DNA from: Cylindrodendrum hubeiense
Lineage: Eukaryota > Ascomycota > Sordariomycetes > Hypocreales > Nectriaceae
Assembly: GCA_014621425.1 (NCBI GenBank)
Contig: JAANBB010000303.1
Coordinates: 1-49,651 of the forward strand
Length of the DNA: 49,651 nucleotides
Reading direction: 5' to 3'
This document shows, in pieces, positions 23,800 to 32,771 of the stretch (positions are counted from its first letter, which is position 1; every line of letters starts with the position of its first letter). The notes beneath the pieces are model-generated. The model had not been told where the DNA came from and made no database searches. It saw nothing but the letters and a program-made list of their open reading frames with translations. The position numbers and the translations under genes are program-made.

Positions 23800-25715
23800 T
23801 ACCAGTAACCTACTTGTTGCAGTGATGCGAATGCGTTAATTGTCGAATGCTACCCTACTTGTCTTGATCGTCCCAGATTCCCCCGGGGGAGCGGTGTTAA
23901 TATTGGGGGATGATACCAGAGGGGAGAAAACTGAAAATACATATTTGATACGATCGTTTAGTCCTATACCAGGTAGCAGACTATATGTCTGAACTACTAC
24001 AATTTTACTCTTCTGCTCAAACATTCGTCCCTTTTTCTTTTTTGTGATAATCGGTATCTCAAGAAACCATGCGATATTTGTGTTTTGGCACTGACTCTTT
24101 TAACACTATCACCATGGAAAATTCTCCCGAGATTATATTTGCAACTCACATCTTTGAAATACAGCAGCCCATTAGGCTCTTTTCTGCAGATTACTGCATG
24201 GAGGCAAATGACGTGGACAGAAGGGATGACATCTAGGGTAGGGATGTTAGTAATGTGGGGCTAGAGCGGCGTAGAATGGAACCAAAGACATATTCCGAGC
24301 TCCTTCTAGGGACATTACTCCCATTTTAGCCAACTCAAGCTTTTGTGTATTTTGTTAGGTTTAATTCCATGCGAATTATGCCTGACTGTAAGTATTTATC
24401 CTGATTTTATTATTTGTGGCTGCTGTACTAGTGCAGCCCCGTGTGGGAAGCTCTGTAGATTCCCGCGAAAGCCATCTTTGGGGCTCGTGGTATACCCCAC
24501 TATACATTTATGGCCCTCAAGGCGATATGATTCCGCAGTACGTAAATACGCGGGATGGGATTGTAAGCACTGGGTTGTTAGCTCAAGAGCATCGCTGAAC
24601 AGGAACTCCCCCTAGTCCCCCAAGAAATTTCATATGTACTATGGCAAAGGACGGCTTGGACTGGCTTCTTGTCAAGGGGTGTGGTGACTGATCGACAATC
24701 CCCCATGTACAATATTTGATACATTGCGAGGGTTTTAAGACTTGGGAAACGGGGCTCGGCATATGGTATTTACAGCGGCGGAGACAGCCATATCTAAACT
24801 AGCTATCAAACCTATAGTTCTACTGGTATTATCAATCTGACTTGGTAGAGCGTGAAGAAAATTGTCGACATGTCTTTTCCCAATTTCCAACTTATACTCT
24901 GGCTTGGTAGCAGCCGATAGCCGGCAACGGTTCTATTTCGGTGACAGATGCGAGATTTCGGGCTTTGACCCTTGGAAGCAATGATCGACGCCATCCCGTA
25001 CAGCAGCTGCATCATATATTGCGCTGTGGTCTCAGCTTCCTGTTATAGAAATCACTTTCGGCATCACCCCTCTTCGTTAATTAGAGTGAGGCGATGCTTT
25101 TTAGCAAATCCACAGTTAAGCATGATCGAGTACTATGTAGGTTACCTTAATGGATCCTCGCATACGTTTCATGTGCCCGTGTTCGCTTAATATTTGGTAA
25201 GAGGTCGCCGAGTGGGTCGCCGGTGTGGTCTGCTGGGTGGGTCGCCGGTGTTCAGCTCCTACAAGTGATCCGTCCTCAACTAGCGAGAGTCCTGAATAGT
25301 ATGGCGGGCTTCTTGGCAGCGGGATCTACCGCGATATGTGAGAGAATCCTTCTAAGGAAGTGGTATTCCGTCCCAGCATAGCCACATTGTATACCTGTAT
25401 TCGTCTGTCACTGGCTGTCTCAGAAGTCATCTGGCTCGTATGGAATGAATCCTTCGCATTAGTATGTCATGACACTCATTTTGAAGATTTGGGGGCTGAG
25501 TGGATGTATGGAGTCTTCTGGTTCTCCCAAAGACAGAAGCTCATGAGACCAACAGATGTCTATATAATGAACGCCATCTCCTTCGACTTTTCTCTCTCTC
25601 AACAGCCTCTGTTTCTAGCAAACCTAGTGATATAAGCCTTCGTGATCTCTACTTCGCCTTCCCTTTATCCTCTCTTCTATTACCTACTCTCTGCATATCA
25701 AACGCTTCACTCATC
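23800..25715. other. Intergenic, AT-richer, no gene recognised
   Basis: This 1.9 kb is visibly richer in A/T than the left part of the window and has many stops in all frames. A direct repeat of GGGTCGCCGGTGT occurs at about 25214 and 25239. It may hold decayed DNA, but no transposon can be identified. Confidence 0.
25561..25567 (+). promoter_or_regulatory. TATA box of secreted-protein gene
   Basis: TATATAA lies about 150 bp upstream of the start codon at 25716 and is followed by a C/T-rich leader (CTTTTCTCTCTCTC), a common arrangement for well-expressed fungal genes. Confidence 0.
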
Positions 25716-26920
25716 ATGCGTTCCTCTTACATCGCTACCGCTGCCATTGTCGTAGCCTCTGGGTTGTCCCAGGCCCGCGTGGTTCCGTCCAACTCCAAGC
25801 GCGGCGACGATTACACCAATGAGGTGGTCGTTATGGTAAACTGCAATCGCATGCAGGAAGGCTCAGACAGCCTCTATGGCACCAAAAGCCAGATGTGGTG
25901 GTGGAGCGATTACGATGCTGTCTTTACCAACCAAGAAGCCGTCAGCTACGAGACGGCTTATGTCTACGCTCCGGGCCAGGATAACCCTACCTACGTGGAC
26001 TGGAAGCTGGGTACCAGCGAGGCTCCTATAACGTCTGATCTCAACGGGGAAACGTTCGAGCTCTATAAGCAGGCCGAGACAGGCGACAAGAAGGTGCGTG
26101 CCATGCAAACTCACCCCCCAGCTCATGCATAAGTGCTAACCACTGCTAGACTCACGTTACCGGAACTGGCCAATACGGCGGCAACGACTTCACCTGTTAC
26201 GACTCTCCTACACAGAACTTCCACGAGCCCGTCATGGACGGCGTGGAGTATGTCTGCTACAACAAATACCTCTGTACCCGATCCAGCCGTGAAATCACCC
26301 GCACCGAGATCGAGATCTCCGAGGGCACTTACGAAGTCTTCGCGGATAGCAGATACCCGATGGAGAACCCTGGTATTATTGAGGGTTATACAGTGGACGA
26401 GGCCAAGGAGTTGTCACGAGCATGGGCCGAGAAGATGTATCATATGCTCATCGAGGCCGAGTCCTCGGGCACCGATGCTGACGAGCCTTATTCTATGGGC
26501 AACTCGGACCACAGCATGTACTTCAATATTGACCGTACTGAGAAGGAGGGCGACGCGCACTGGGACGCCAACCGAGTTACTGCCATCGCCAATGCGCTCG
26601 GCAGCCAGATTCCTCCCAACCTGATGGATGGCAGCCATGCCGACTGCTTCTACAACCCCAAGTCTTCCATGTGCTCGTGGGTTCTTCCATTCCCAGCTCT
26701 GATAGTCGTCAAATTCGAGGTGGCCAAGCAGAACGACCCTCGGTGGATTACCCAGGACAGGTTTACTATTTCAGTCCGACCTGACGACGGCGGTAGCTGT
26801 TCCACGACAAATGCAGTTGCCACTGCGATTGCTGGATCGCTAGCTGCTTTTGTGGGTTACAGTGTTCCTGCTTTTGGCGCTGCCATTTCCACATTTGTTG
26901 CTGGAGCAGTTTGTCTATGA
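25716..26920 (+). CDS. Secreted protein of unknown function
   Basis: I do not recognise the family. Exons 25716-26093 and 26150-26920 (GTGCGT...CTAAC...GCTAG) give 382 aa. Residues 1-20 form a signal peptide (MRSSYIATAAIVVASGLSQA). A Lys-Arg pair at about residue 29 (SNSKR|GDD) resembles a Kex2 processing site, which would remove a short propeptide. The mature part is acidic, rich in Tyr/Trp/Asp (MWWWSDYDAVF), with scattered cysteines (FTCYDSP, YVCYNKYLC, HADCFYN, SSMCSW, GSCSTT) that could form disulfides. The last 34 residues are hydrophobic and small (Ala/Gly/Val), preceded by a Gly-Ser-Cys-Ser linker, so a GPI signal or a membrane tail is possible. A TATA box lies upstream, and a 5S rRNA gene starts 65 bp after the stop codon on the same strand. 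It could be a cell-surface or effector-like protein; no function is claimed. Confidence 0.
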
Positions 26921-26955
26921 GAGGGTTGAAGCGAAAGGAGGTGTGAGGTGGCCCA

Positions 26956-26961
26956 CATAAA
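26956..26961 (+). promoter_or_regulatory. TATA-like element of 5S rRNA copy 1
   Basis: CATAAA sits at -29 to -24 relative to the first base of the 5S gene. Neurospora 5S genes are known to need a TATA box close to -29, so the spacing supports an active gene. Confidence 0.
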
Positions 26962-26984
26962 TCGAGTTCAGCCCGCATACTAGT

Positions 26985-27103
26985 ACATACGACCATAGCT
27001 CTTAGAAAATACGGGATCCCGTCCGCTCTCCCCTAGTCAAGCTGAGAAGCGGCGAATTAGTACTCGGGTCGGTGACGACCGGGGAATCCTCGCTGTTGTA
27101 TGT
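26985..27103 (+). rRNA. 5S ribosomal RNA, divergent copy 1
   Basis: The ends ACATACGACC and GTTGTATGT pair as helix I and match the invariant ends of fungal 5S rRNA. Other conserved 5S words are AAAATACGGGATCCCGTCCG and TCGGTGACGACC near the loop E/helix IV region. The body differs clearly from the common Neurospora/Fusarium sequence: helix IV GGGTGGGTGACCACC reads GGGTCGGTGACGACC here, a compensated change. Length is 119 nt, as expected. A T-rich terminator follows directly and a TATA-like box lies at -29. It may be an expressed minor 5S variant; expression is not shown. Confidence 0.
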
Positions 27104-27111
27104 TTCTTTTT
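27104..27111 (+). terminator. RNA polymerase III terminator of 5S copy 1
   Basis: The stretch TTCTTTTT immediately follows the 5S 3' end. A run of at least four T residues ends pol III transcription. Confidence 0.
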
Positions 27112-27440
27112 GCCTTTCATTCTTTTTACTCCCATCATTTCTTGACATGTTCTCCTCTTACCTCAAGTGCGCCGGCAAACTCTTTCGGAGCGAATTAGCG
27201 CTCCTATGTACCGTGAAGTTGTGCGGGATGCCACGGGGAGGCGGCTATAGTCATGCTACTCTAGCCTTCATATGGTTCCAACGTTGCTGATCCTGTGGCA
27301 GCTTTGGGAGACCAGTTTACAACGGCTGAGAAGTAGGCTCATTTAAGTGCCCCATGTTCTCTTACGTTCTGTGTAGGTACTACAGCGTAGAGTTGATAGA
27401 CAACCCCTGTTTGCTCTTCATTACATTAATGACGAAAGTA

Positions 27441-27498
27441 ACATGTAAGACCATATCTCCTACAAAATACGGAATCCCATGATGCTCTACCAGTGAAC
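27441..27498 (+). pseudogene. Degraded 5S rRNA relic (5' half)
   Basis: About 58 bp align by eye to the 5' half of the two 5S genes. Shared blocks in order are ACAT, GACCATA, CTC, AAAATACGG, ATCCC, GCTCT and CAGTGAA-like sequence. I judge roughly 70% identity with small indels; the 3' half is missing or unrecognisable. It lies between the two full copies. The call rests on visual alignment only. Confidence 0.
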
Positions 27499-28022
27499 CG
27501 CGTCCTTCCAAAAGTCGAGTCTTACAGCCTCGAATTTGGAAGCGTTTATTCTAATTCTATGCTCTTTTTAGTAAGTAGTCGAAGATTGCCCCTGGCAAGA
27601 GAAGGCGATACCGAGATAGTGGACCAACCAACACACAGGCAATGTGTAGCAAATACTCAACTTCTCGCCTAGCCGGCATGGGTGCGCCTGAGATACGTGA
27701 TTCTAGTTACAATTGTGGGGGTCATATTCGCAGTGCTTCTCGGTATAGCTTGGCTTGCAATATAGCCTTGTCAGACCTACCTCGCATACCAAGTGTGACG
27801 CACACGGTCAACAGCAACTCATTACACTAACCCTGACAGTGCCTACAGCTTCTTTCCTTGAGAATTGAGAACGAATGAGCGGTCTGGAATCAACTATACC
27901 CATGGCTAGAAGAGTAATTAGTAAGATCGAGGAGCACCTGGGCCCTTGCTCGATTAGCGCAGAGCCGCGAAGACCAAACGTGGATGCCCACGTATTTGCA
28001 TCCCTTCGCCTCTGATTGCCCT

Positions 28023-28028
28023 CATAGG
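28023..28028 (+). promoter_or_regulatory. TATA-like element of 5S rRNA copy 2
   Basis: CATAGG sits at -28 to -23 before the second 5S gene, at the same spacing as the CATAAA of copy 1 although the surrounding flanks are unrelated. It is a weaker match. Confidence 0.
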
Positions 28029-28050
28029 TTGCGTTGATGCCGAAACAAGC

Positions 28051-28169
28051 ACATACGACCATAGCTCTTAGAAAATACGGGATCCCGTCCGCTCTCCCCT
28101 AGTCAAGCTGAGAAGCGGTGGATTAGTACTCGGGTCGGTGACGACCGGGGAATCCCCACTGTTGTATGT
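28051..28169 (+). rRNA. 5S ribosomal RNA, divergent copy 2
   Basis: This 119-nt copy has the same ends and the same variant body as copy 1. By eye they differ at four positions only, all transitions: two in the 5' strand and two in the 3' strand of helix V (GGCGAATTAG versus GGTGGATTAG, and AATCCTCGCTG versus AATCCCCACTG). Flanks are unrelated, so the copies are dispersed genes and not a recent segmental duplication. A T-run terminator follows at 28175-28180. Confidence 0.
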
Positions 28170-28174
28170 TCATC

Positions 28175-28180
28175 TTTTTT
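28175..28180 (+). terminator. RNA polymerase III terminator of 5S copy 2
   Basis: Six T residues lie 5 bp after the 5S 3' end and fit a pol III stop signal. Confidence 0.
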
Positions 28181-29362
28181 GATTTATTTTTGGCCATTTA
28201 CCTGTCGAAGATGGTAGTGATATGCTTAATTTGTTGGAAGAGACGTTATCTTTTAGCATGGGGACGCATTAAGGTAGGTTTGACGAGAGGCACCTGATTT
28301 CGGACTATTGGCTGGAATGTACACCACATGTATTGTACACAGCTTGGGGTTTCCCGTCACAGCTAGGTCTGAGCGCCTAAAACGAAAAGTACATTCGGTA
28401 AATTGCTAATTAATAAGGCTTCGAAGTGAGACGAATTAGAGTCAATTGACGACCACTGTCTATTTTATGGGAGTTGCCCCGCCGTCCCAGTTCCCGATGT
28501 GTACAGTGAACCGGACCTTTGCCCCGCAGACTGCCAGGTTTGAGTCGGAGCAGACTCACTCCATTGGTGCGTCAAATTGTGCTTGTTGTCGACGCCATCT
28601 TGCCATTTTGCCGCCTTGCTGGCACTGAGTACAATTCCTCAAGCCTTCGTCAACCATCCAAATGTATCGTGAAGCATGCTTGGTATCGAGGCTGTGGCAA
28701 TGGGATACCATGCACCTTGACGGAGCTTGAGCAGCAATGGGCATTAGCATGCTTATTCTACCCCCTTTTATTGTATCGTATTGTTTGGCTGATGGTAAAC
28801 AGCTAGATGCGGTAAGTTTGTTATCCATCGCGTACTGCTCTGTGAGACGATTATACATGAAAATAATCGAATAAATAAGCCACCGTGTAGCATATGACGA
28901 TCTCAAACACCCAGAATCTTGCCTGTTCAGCTGAACGCTCGGCTAAGCTGCCAATGAAGATGGTATTTGGGAACCATGGGTGAGACATGGCTAGGGGATC
29001 ATTGAGACTCCATCAACGGGGCGAGTCATGGCGCAGCTTTAAATCACGAAGCGGCCTTGGCAGCTGATCGCGCAACTTGAATTTTCTAAGACCCGCGCTC
29101 TTATCGGCGTGTCGGGTCGTCGTGGCGAATAACAATGGGCGATTGGTCAATGGTGTTGATGCTGATACGACTGAGATGTGTGGACGGCGTCGAGTCGCTG
29201 TCTGGGTCCAATACAGATTTAAACCTTGTAATTCTATGTCTCTAGATGATGTAGGACAACTAGGTGTCTCGCGATGTCCCATGTATTCCCTGAATCCAAT
29301 AGTTTGTGACCTATAGTTGTTAACGGAACGCGAATTGGTCTGCCAAGGCGAGGAAGAAATGG

Positions 29363-29370
29363 TATAAAAG
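29363..29370 (+). promoter_or_regulatory. TATA box of the small cysteine-rich secreted protein gene
   Basis: TATAAAAG, a full consensus TATA box, lies 123 bp upstream of the start codon at 29493. It supports the small open frame downstream as a real pol II gene. Confidence 0.
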
Positions 29371-29492
29371 GCCGAGGCCATGCAGCGGAAGTCGGGTTCA
29401 AGTTTGTAGCATCAATCACAGCAGGACAAAAAATTACTAAGTGTGCTGTTTCAACAATCTCAAAATACTTTTACACACCCATCGTAACCCCT

Positions 29493-29822
29493 ATGTTCAC
29501 CAGCGCCCCAGCCATCGTCCTCGCCCTCCTGGCGATGACCAGTTGGGCAACCCCTACCAGCGTCTCCGGGCCTACCCCGATTTCGAAGACAACAGATCTC
29601 GTATGGCTGGCCACTGAATCTGCGGGATGCGGAGCTGCGGGATCCTGCCACGGCGCCGGTGGAGGAGATCTCTGCAACGACCGCGTGGGTTTCGTTCTTG
29701 TACCCCATCTGCTTTGTGGGACATTTTCTAACGGTCTCGTTATGATGATGTAGTGTCAGCACTGCTCGGGACCCTCGGGGCCGTATGCCCGGGGAGCGTG
29801 CTGCGGTCTTGGATGGCAGTAA
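29493..29822 (+). CDS. Small cysteine-rich secreted protein, candidate effector-like
   Basis: No family recognised. Exon 1 is 29493-29684, encoding a signal peptide (MFTSAPAIVLALLAMTSWA, residues 1-19) and a short polar stretch. An intron 29685-29753 (donor GTGGGT, CTAAC branch, ATGTAG acceptor, phase 0) leads to exon 2, 29754-29822. Spliced, the protein has 86 aa, with seven cysteines in the last 40 residues (AGC, GSC, LC, RC, HC, CC). Without splicing the frame runs into a non-polar tail ending at the intron's own TAG, with far fewer cysteines. Oddity: the stop codon TAA at 29820-29822 lies inside a perfect donor GTAAGT (29819-29824). A second intron to AAG at 29887 would give a longer end with three more cysteines (VCCCYYS, stop 29907-29909). 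A consensus TATA box supports transcription. Which C-terminus is used is unknown. Confidence 0.
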
Positions 29823-30269
29823 GTCTGATCTTCAACCGGAGGCTTTGCTGGCTCTCGGGATGCGCGCTAATGCATGATGTTTCCAAGGGTGTGCTGCTGC
29901 TATTATTCGTAGAGTTGTTGTCGAATAGTTCTTTGCGGTGAGAAAGAGACTCGGGGGCTGGATGAGCCATAGGGGTTTTATGGGAGCTTCATATAACAAA
30001 TAACATAAAATACAAGTAATATAGCGTGCACTGTGATGACCGTGCAGCTGGTATGTGCCTGGACCTGGCGAAGCTGTCGACTAATAAGAGCCAAGACGCT
30101 ATCGAGCTCGGCTTGGCGGTGTCAGTCACCCCTGCGGGTCCGCTTACTATAGATCGCCCCACGTGTCAGTGATATCCCCTACAACACCCCTCAATCCGCC
30201 ATCGATGTCTGTCACTGCAGATGGGACTCTCTCCACAGTCGACAGGAACCGCAGCCAAATATCTTCAAT
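29823..30269. other. Intergenic before the Tc-toxin-like gene
   Basis: The stretch contains a possible alternative third exon of the small secreted protein (to 29909) and an AT-rich patch at 29990-30025. The frame of the downstream gene is open upstream of its ATG back to a TAG at 30150-30152. Confidence 0.
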
Positions 30270-32771
30270 ATGAAAGTTGACGCGACCAACGATGGCGCGG
30301 ATGCGACAGGGCCACCTGCATATCTTCGCGATCTGCTCCAATTCCTGAGGAACACCCCCTCCAACTCCAAGGCCGACGACGCTAAATCCGCCCTCGACAC
30401 TCTGGCAAGCCGACGTCCCGACATACTCGCCCTCCAAGACTTGGGCGCGGCCGCTGGAAAAAGACTGCTTCGAATCGCCGTCACAAACGATGTTTTGGAA
30501 TCCATTGTCGCGTCTGCTGACGACCGAGGCGACTTCTCGACTCCTTCTCAGAGTTCGACAAATAGCGCCGCCTGCCATGACAAGCTTGCCAGCCAAATGC
30601 TCCCGTTGAGCAATCCCCCATATGACCAGGGCCTGGACACTATGCTGAGCTACTTGGAGGCTGTCAACATGAGCCACCCTGAGATTATCTCAGCATTTAG
30701 CTCTGAAGCTTCTCTTGTCAATGAATTCGCCGGCGCAACCCCAGTCGATGCAGGAACGCGACAGGAACTAATGGCCGAGGCATCAAGCATCTTGCGCCGG
30801 GTCGTCGCCGTCACATATCTCGGTCTAAAGTCCCAAGATATCGCCGCAATATGTCGGGACTCGCTTTACACTCAGCGTTTCCTTGACCTGCTCGCAAAAA
30901 TTGGTACCCAGGAAGGCGATGCTGTTTTCGGCCTCGGAGGCCCTGACGTTACCCCAGTGCACAGAAAATGGGGCTACAACTCAAAGGAAGACATGCTCAG
31001 CACAGATGAACAGAACGGCACAGGTCTCAGCTTCATCAGCTCTCAGCTCCTTCCTCGGTCTGGCCTGTCCATAGCAGAGGTCGTCAAGCTTGTCCAAGGC
31101 CGGTATTTTCGCAAAAGGCTCACCATCGCGGGACTCGGTGGGAGTCAAGAACCTACAGTACAGCTCTCAACGGCGAGACTTTACTCTGTTATTGCAGACG
31201 AAGGTAGTCACCGCGACCAGGGGGTTGGGCCTCTGACAGAACAACTATGTGAAGAACTGCAGGCCTTCATCCGGTTGAAGAGCTACCTCGGCTGGTCTAT
31301 TCAGGAACTTGATGTCGCGATTTCATCTCTCCTGGAGAGCCGGTGCCTCAACGGAACCACAGATGCACCACTCCATGGAATTGATGTTCAGTTGTTGGAG
31401 GACCTGTCGTATGTCATCCAGCTAAGCCGCCTCCTAGAAAGGTCTGTTTCCAGTCTGCTACCCCTCTGGTCTCGAATCAACACTGTTGGACCAGAATCTC
31501 TTTATTCCAAGATTTTTCTTTACAGAATCCGCCCAGAAGCAGAATGTGTTTTCCAAGCCCATCCAGATAACGGAGAATACCTCCAAGGCGATGAGAAGAT
31601 CAGCAAACACATATTCGCTCTCTGGTCGACACTGAATTACAGACCAAAAGACCTCGAATGTTTCATGAGTGTGGCAGAAATAGACATGGAATCGGCAAAA
31701 CTGACCATAGACACCCTTTCTCTCATGTACCGCCAATCTCTCATGTGTCAGATCTTGGATGTCAGCGCTACAGAGTATCAGGAAATCATGGCGTTGCTTC
31801 CGAACAGTAAAGATATATTCAAGGACCCAAAGTCGACCATGGAGACGGTTCGAATGTGGCGACAGCTACTGAGCAGAGATTGGACACCCACGGATATTAT
31901 CGCAATCCTAGGTTCTGAAGACACCATGGAACAGAAGTTTGAACGACTGGCTCAGAAGTTTGATCTGAGTCTAGAGGAGCTCAGATATGCCCTTCAGCTA
32001 AACCTCACGGCTGACCCTAAGGCGCTCTCCCTACCGAGCCTGTATACTCTGGCCAGCTACATAATCTTGCGCGACACCACTGCAGCGGATACTGGCACCC
32101 TTACTGCCTTATTCAGATGGCTTGCGAATCCAACTGAAGACTCCACCCTTGAATCGCAGCTTGCCACGGCCACACGTTGGTCAAAGGAAGAATTGTCCCT
32201 GGCGCTCAACATCAAGTATCCCGGACTACAGCAAGGCGAGCTGGTTGAAAAGTTTCGCAGAGTCCAAGAGCTATCCTTGATGAACACTATTTTCACTCTC
32301 TGCTACCGACTTGATCGCTCTCGCAGGTTTCCTCCGGTTCAGGCGATGGAAACGCTGTTCCATATCGCCACGCCAACAGGACGAAGCGGGCATAGGGTGG
32401 AAACAGCGACCGCCCTGCAAAGATTCCTTGAGCCTGAACGGCTAGACCAGTGCACTAAGGATATTGGAGAAAAGCAGAGGACAGCCCTGGTGAATTATCT
32501 CCTCCAACAACGCTGGGTCCAGGAACGTGGGATATCGGACGCCGATGCTTTGCTCGGCTATCTCATGATTGATAGCCAAGAGGGGACGCAACTCCAGACG
32601 ACACGGCTGCGGGAGGCAATTTCAGCCATTCAACTCTTCGTCCAACGCTGCATTCTTGGCCTAGAGGCCCGATCGGGCGTACCGGCCTCTCATATTGACC
32701 AGAAGAAGTGGAGTAGGATGCAGGAGCAGAGTACCTGGGCGATCCAAAAGAGAAAGTCTCTCTTGCCATAA
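30270..32771 (+). CDS. Tc-toxin A-subunit-like protein, N-terminal portion only (truncated)
   Basis: The single-exon frame of 833 aa resembles the N-terminal third of TcA subunits of bacterial insecticidal Tc toxins (Photorhabdus/Xenorhabdus type), where this alpha-helical shell region belongs to the pore-forming translocator. Landmarks are PPAYLRDLLQFL (residues 16-27), matching the SPAAYLxDLL motif, an LDTLASRRPDI segment next, a VRP1-like part around LSLMYRQSLM (about 480-500), and the ABC-toxin N-region ending in AIQLFVQRCILGLE (about 790-803). The frame stops exactly where TcA proteins continue into their neuraminidase-like, receptor-binding and pore domains; full TcA is about 2,500 aa. 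Nothing similar follows in any frame. No TcB or TcC partner is in the window. The 5' end also looks short. An intact 833-codon frame argues against long-term neutral decay. Horizontal origin is inferred. No toxicity is implied by this fragment. Confidence 0.
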   Translation: MKVDATNDGADATGPPAYLRDLLQFLRNTPSNSKADDAKSALDTLASRRPDILALQDLGAAAGKRLLRIAVTNDVLESIVASADDRGDFSTPSQSSTNSAACHDKLASQMLPLSNPPYDQGLDTMLSYLEAVNMSHPEIISAFSSEASLVNEFAGATPVDAGTRQELMAEASSILRRVVAVTYLGLKSQDIAAICRDSLYTQRFLDLLAKIGTQEGDAVFGLGGPDVTPVHRKWGYNSKEDMLSTDEQNGTGLSFISSQLLPRSGLSIAEVVKLVQGRYFRKRLTIAGLGGSQEPTVQLSTARLYSVIADEGSHRDQGVGPLTEQLCEELQAFIRLKSYLGWSIQELDVAISSLLESRCLNGTTDAPLHGIDVQLLEDLSYVIQLSRLLERSVSSLLPLWSRINTVGPESLYSKIFLYRIRPEAECVFQAHPDNGEYLQGDEKISKHIFALWSTLNYRPKDLECFMSVAEIDMESAKLTIDTLSLMYRQSLMCQILDVSATEYQEIMALLPNSKDIFKDPKSTMETVRMWRQLLSRDWTPTDIIAILGSEDTMEQKFERLAQKFDLSLEELRYALQLNLTADPKALSLPSLYTLASYIILRDTTAADTGTLTALFRWLANPTEDSTLESQLATATRWSKEELSLALNIKYPGLQQGELVEKFRRVQELSLMNTIFTLCYRLDRSRRFPPVQAMETLFHIATPTGRSGHRVETATALQRFLEPERLDQCTKDIGEKQRTALVNYLLQQRWVQERGISDADALLGYLMIDSQEGTQLQTTRLREAISAIQLFVQRCILGLEARSGVPASHIDQKKWSRMQEQSTWAIQKRKSLLP

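Larger units (their letters stand above)
26921..29492. other. Intergenic with 5S cluster, otherwise no gene
   Basis: Besides the two 5S genes and relics, this 2.6 kb has no supported protein gene. It is AT-richer than the window average. A possible second relic (3' half-like: GAAGTGAGACGAATTAG then TTGACGACCA) lies at about 28424-28457, low confidence. Confidence 0.

Noticed and set aside
27808..28062. Minus-strand 84-codon frame near 5S copy 2
   Set aside because: Overlaps the 5S gene and has no signal peptide, domain or splice support.
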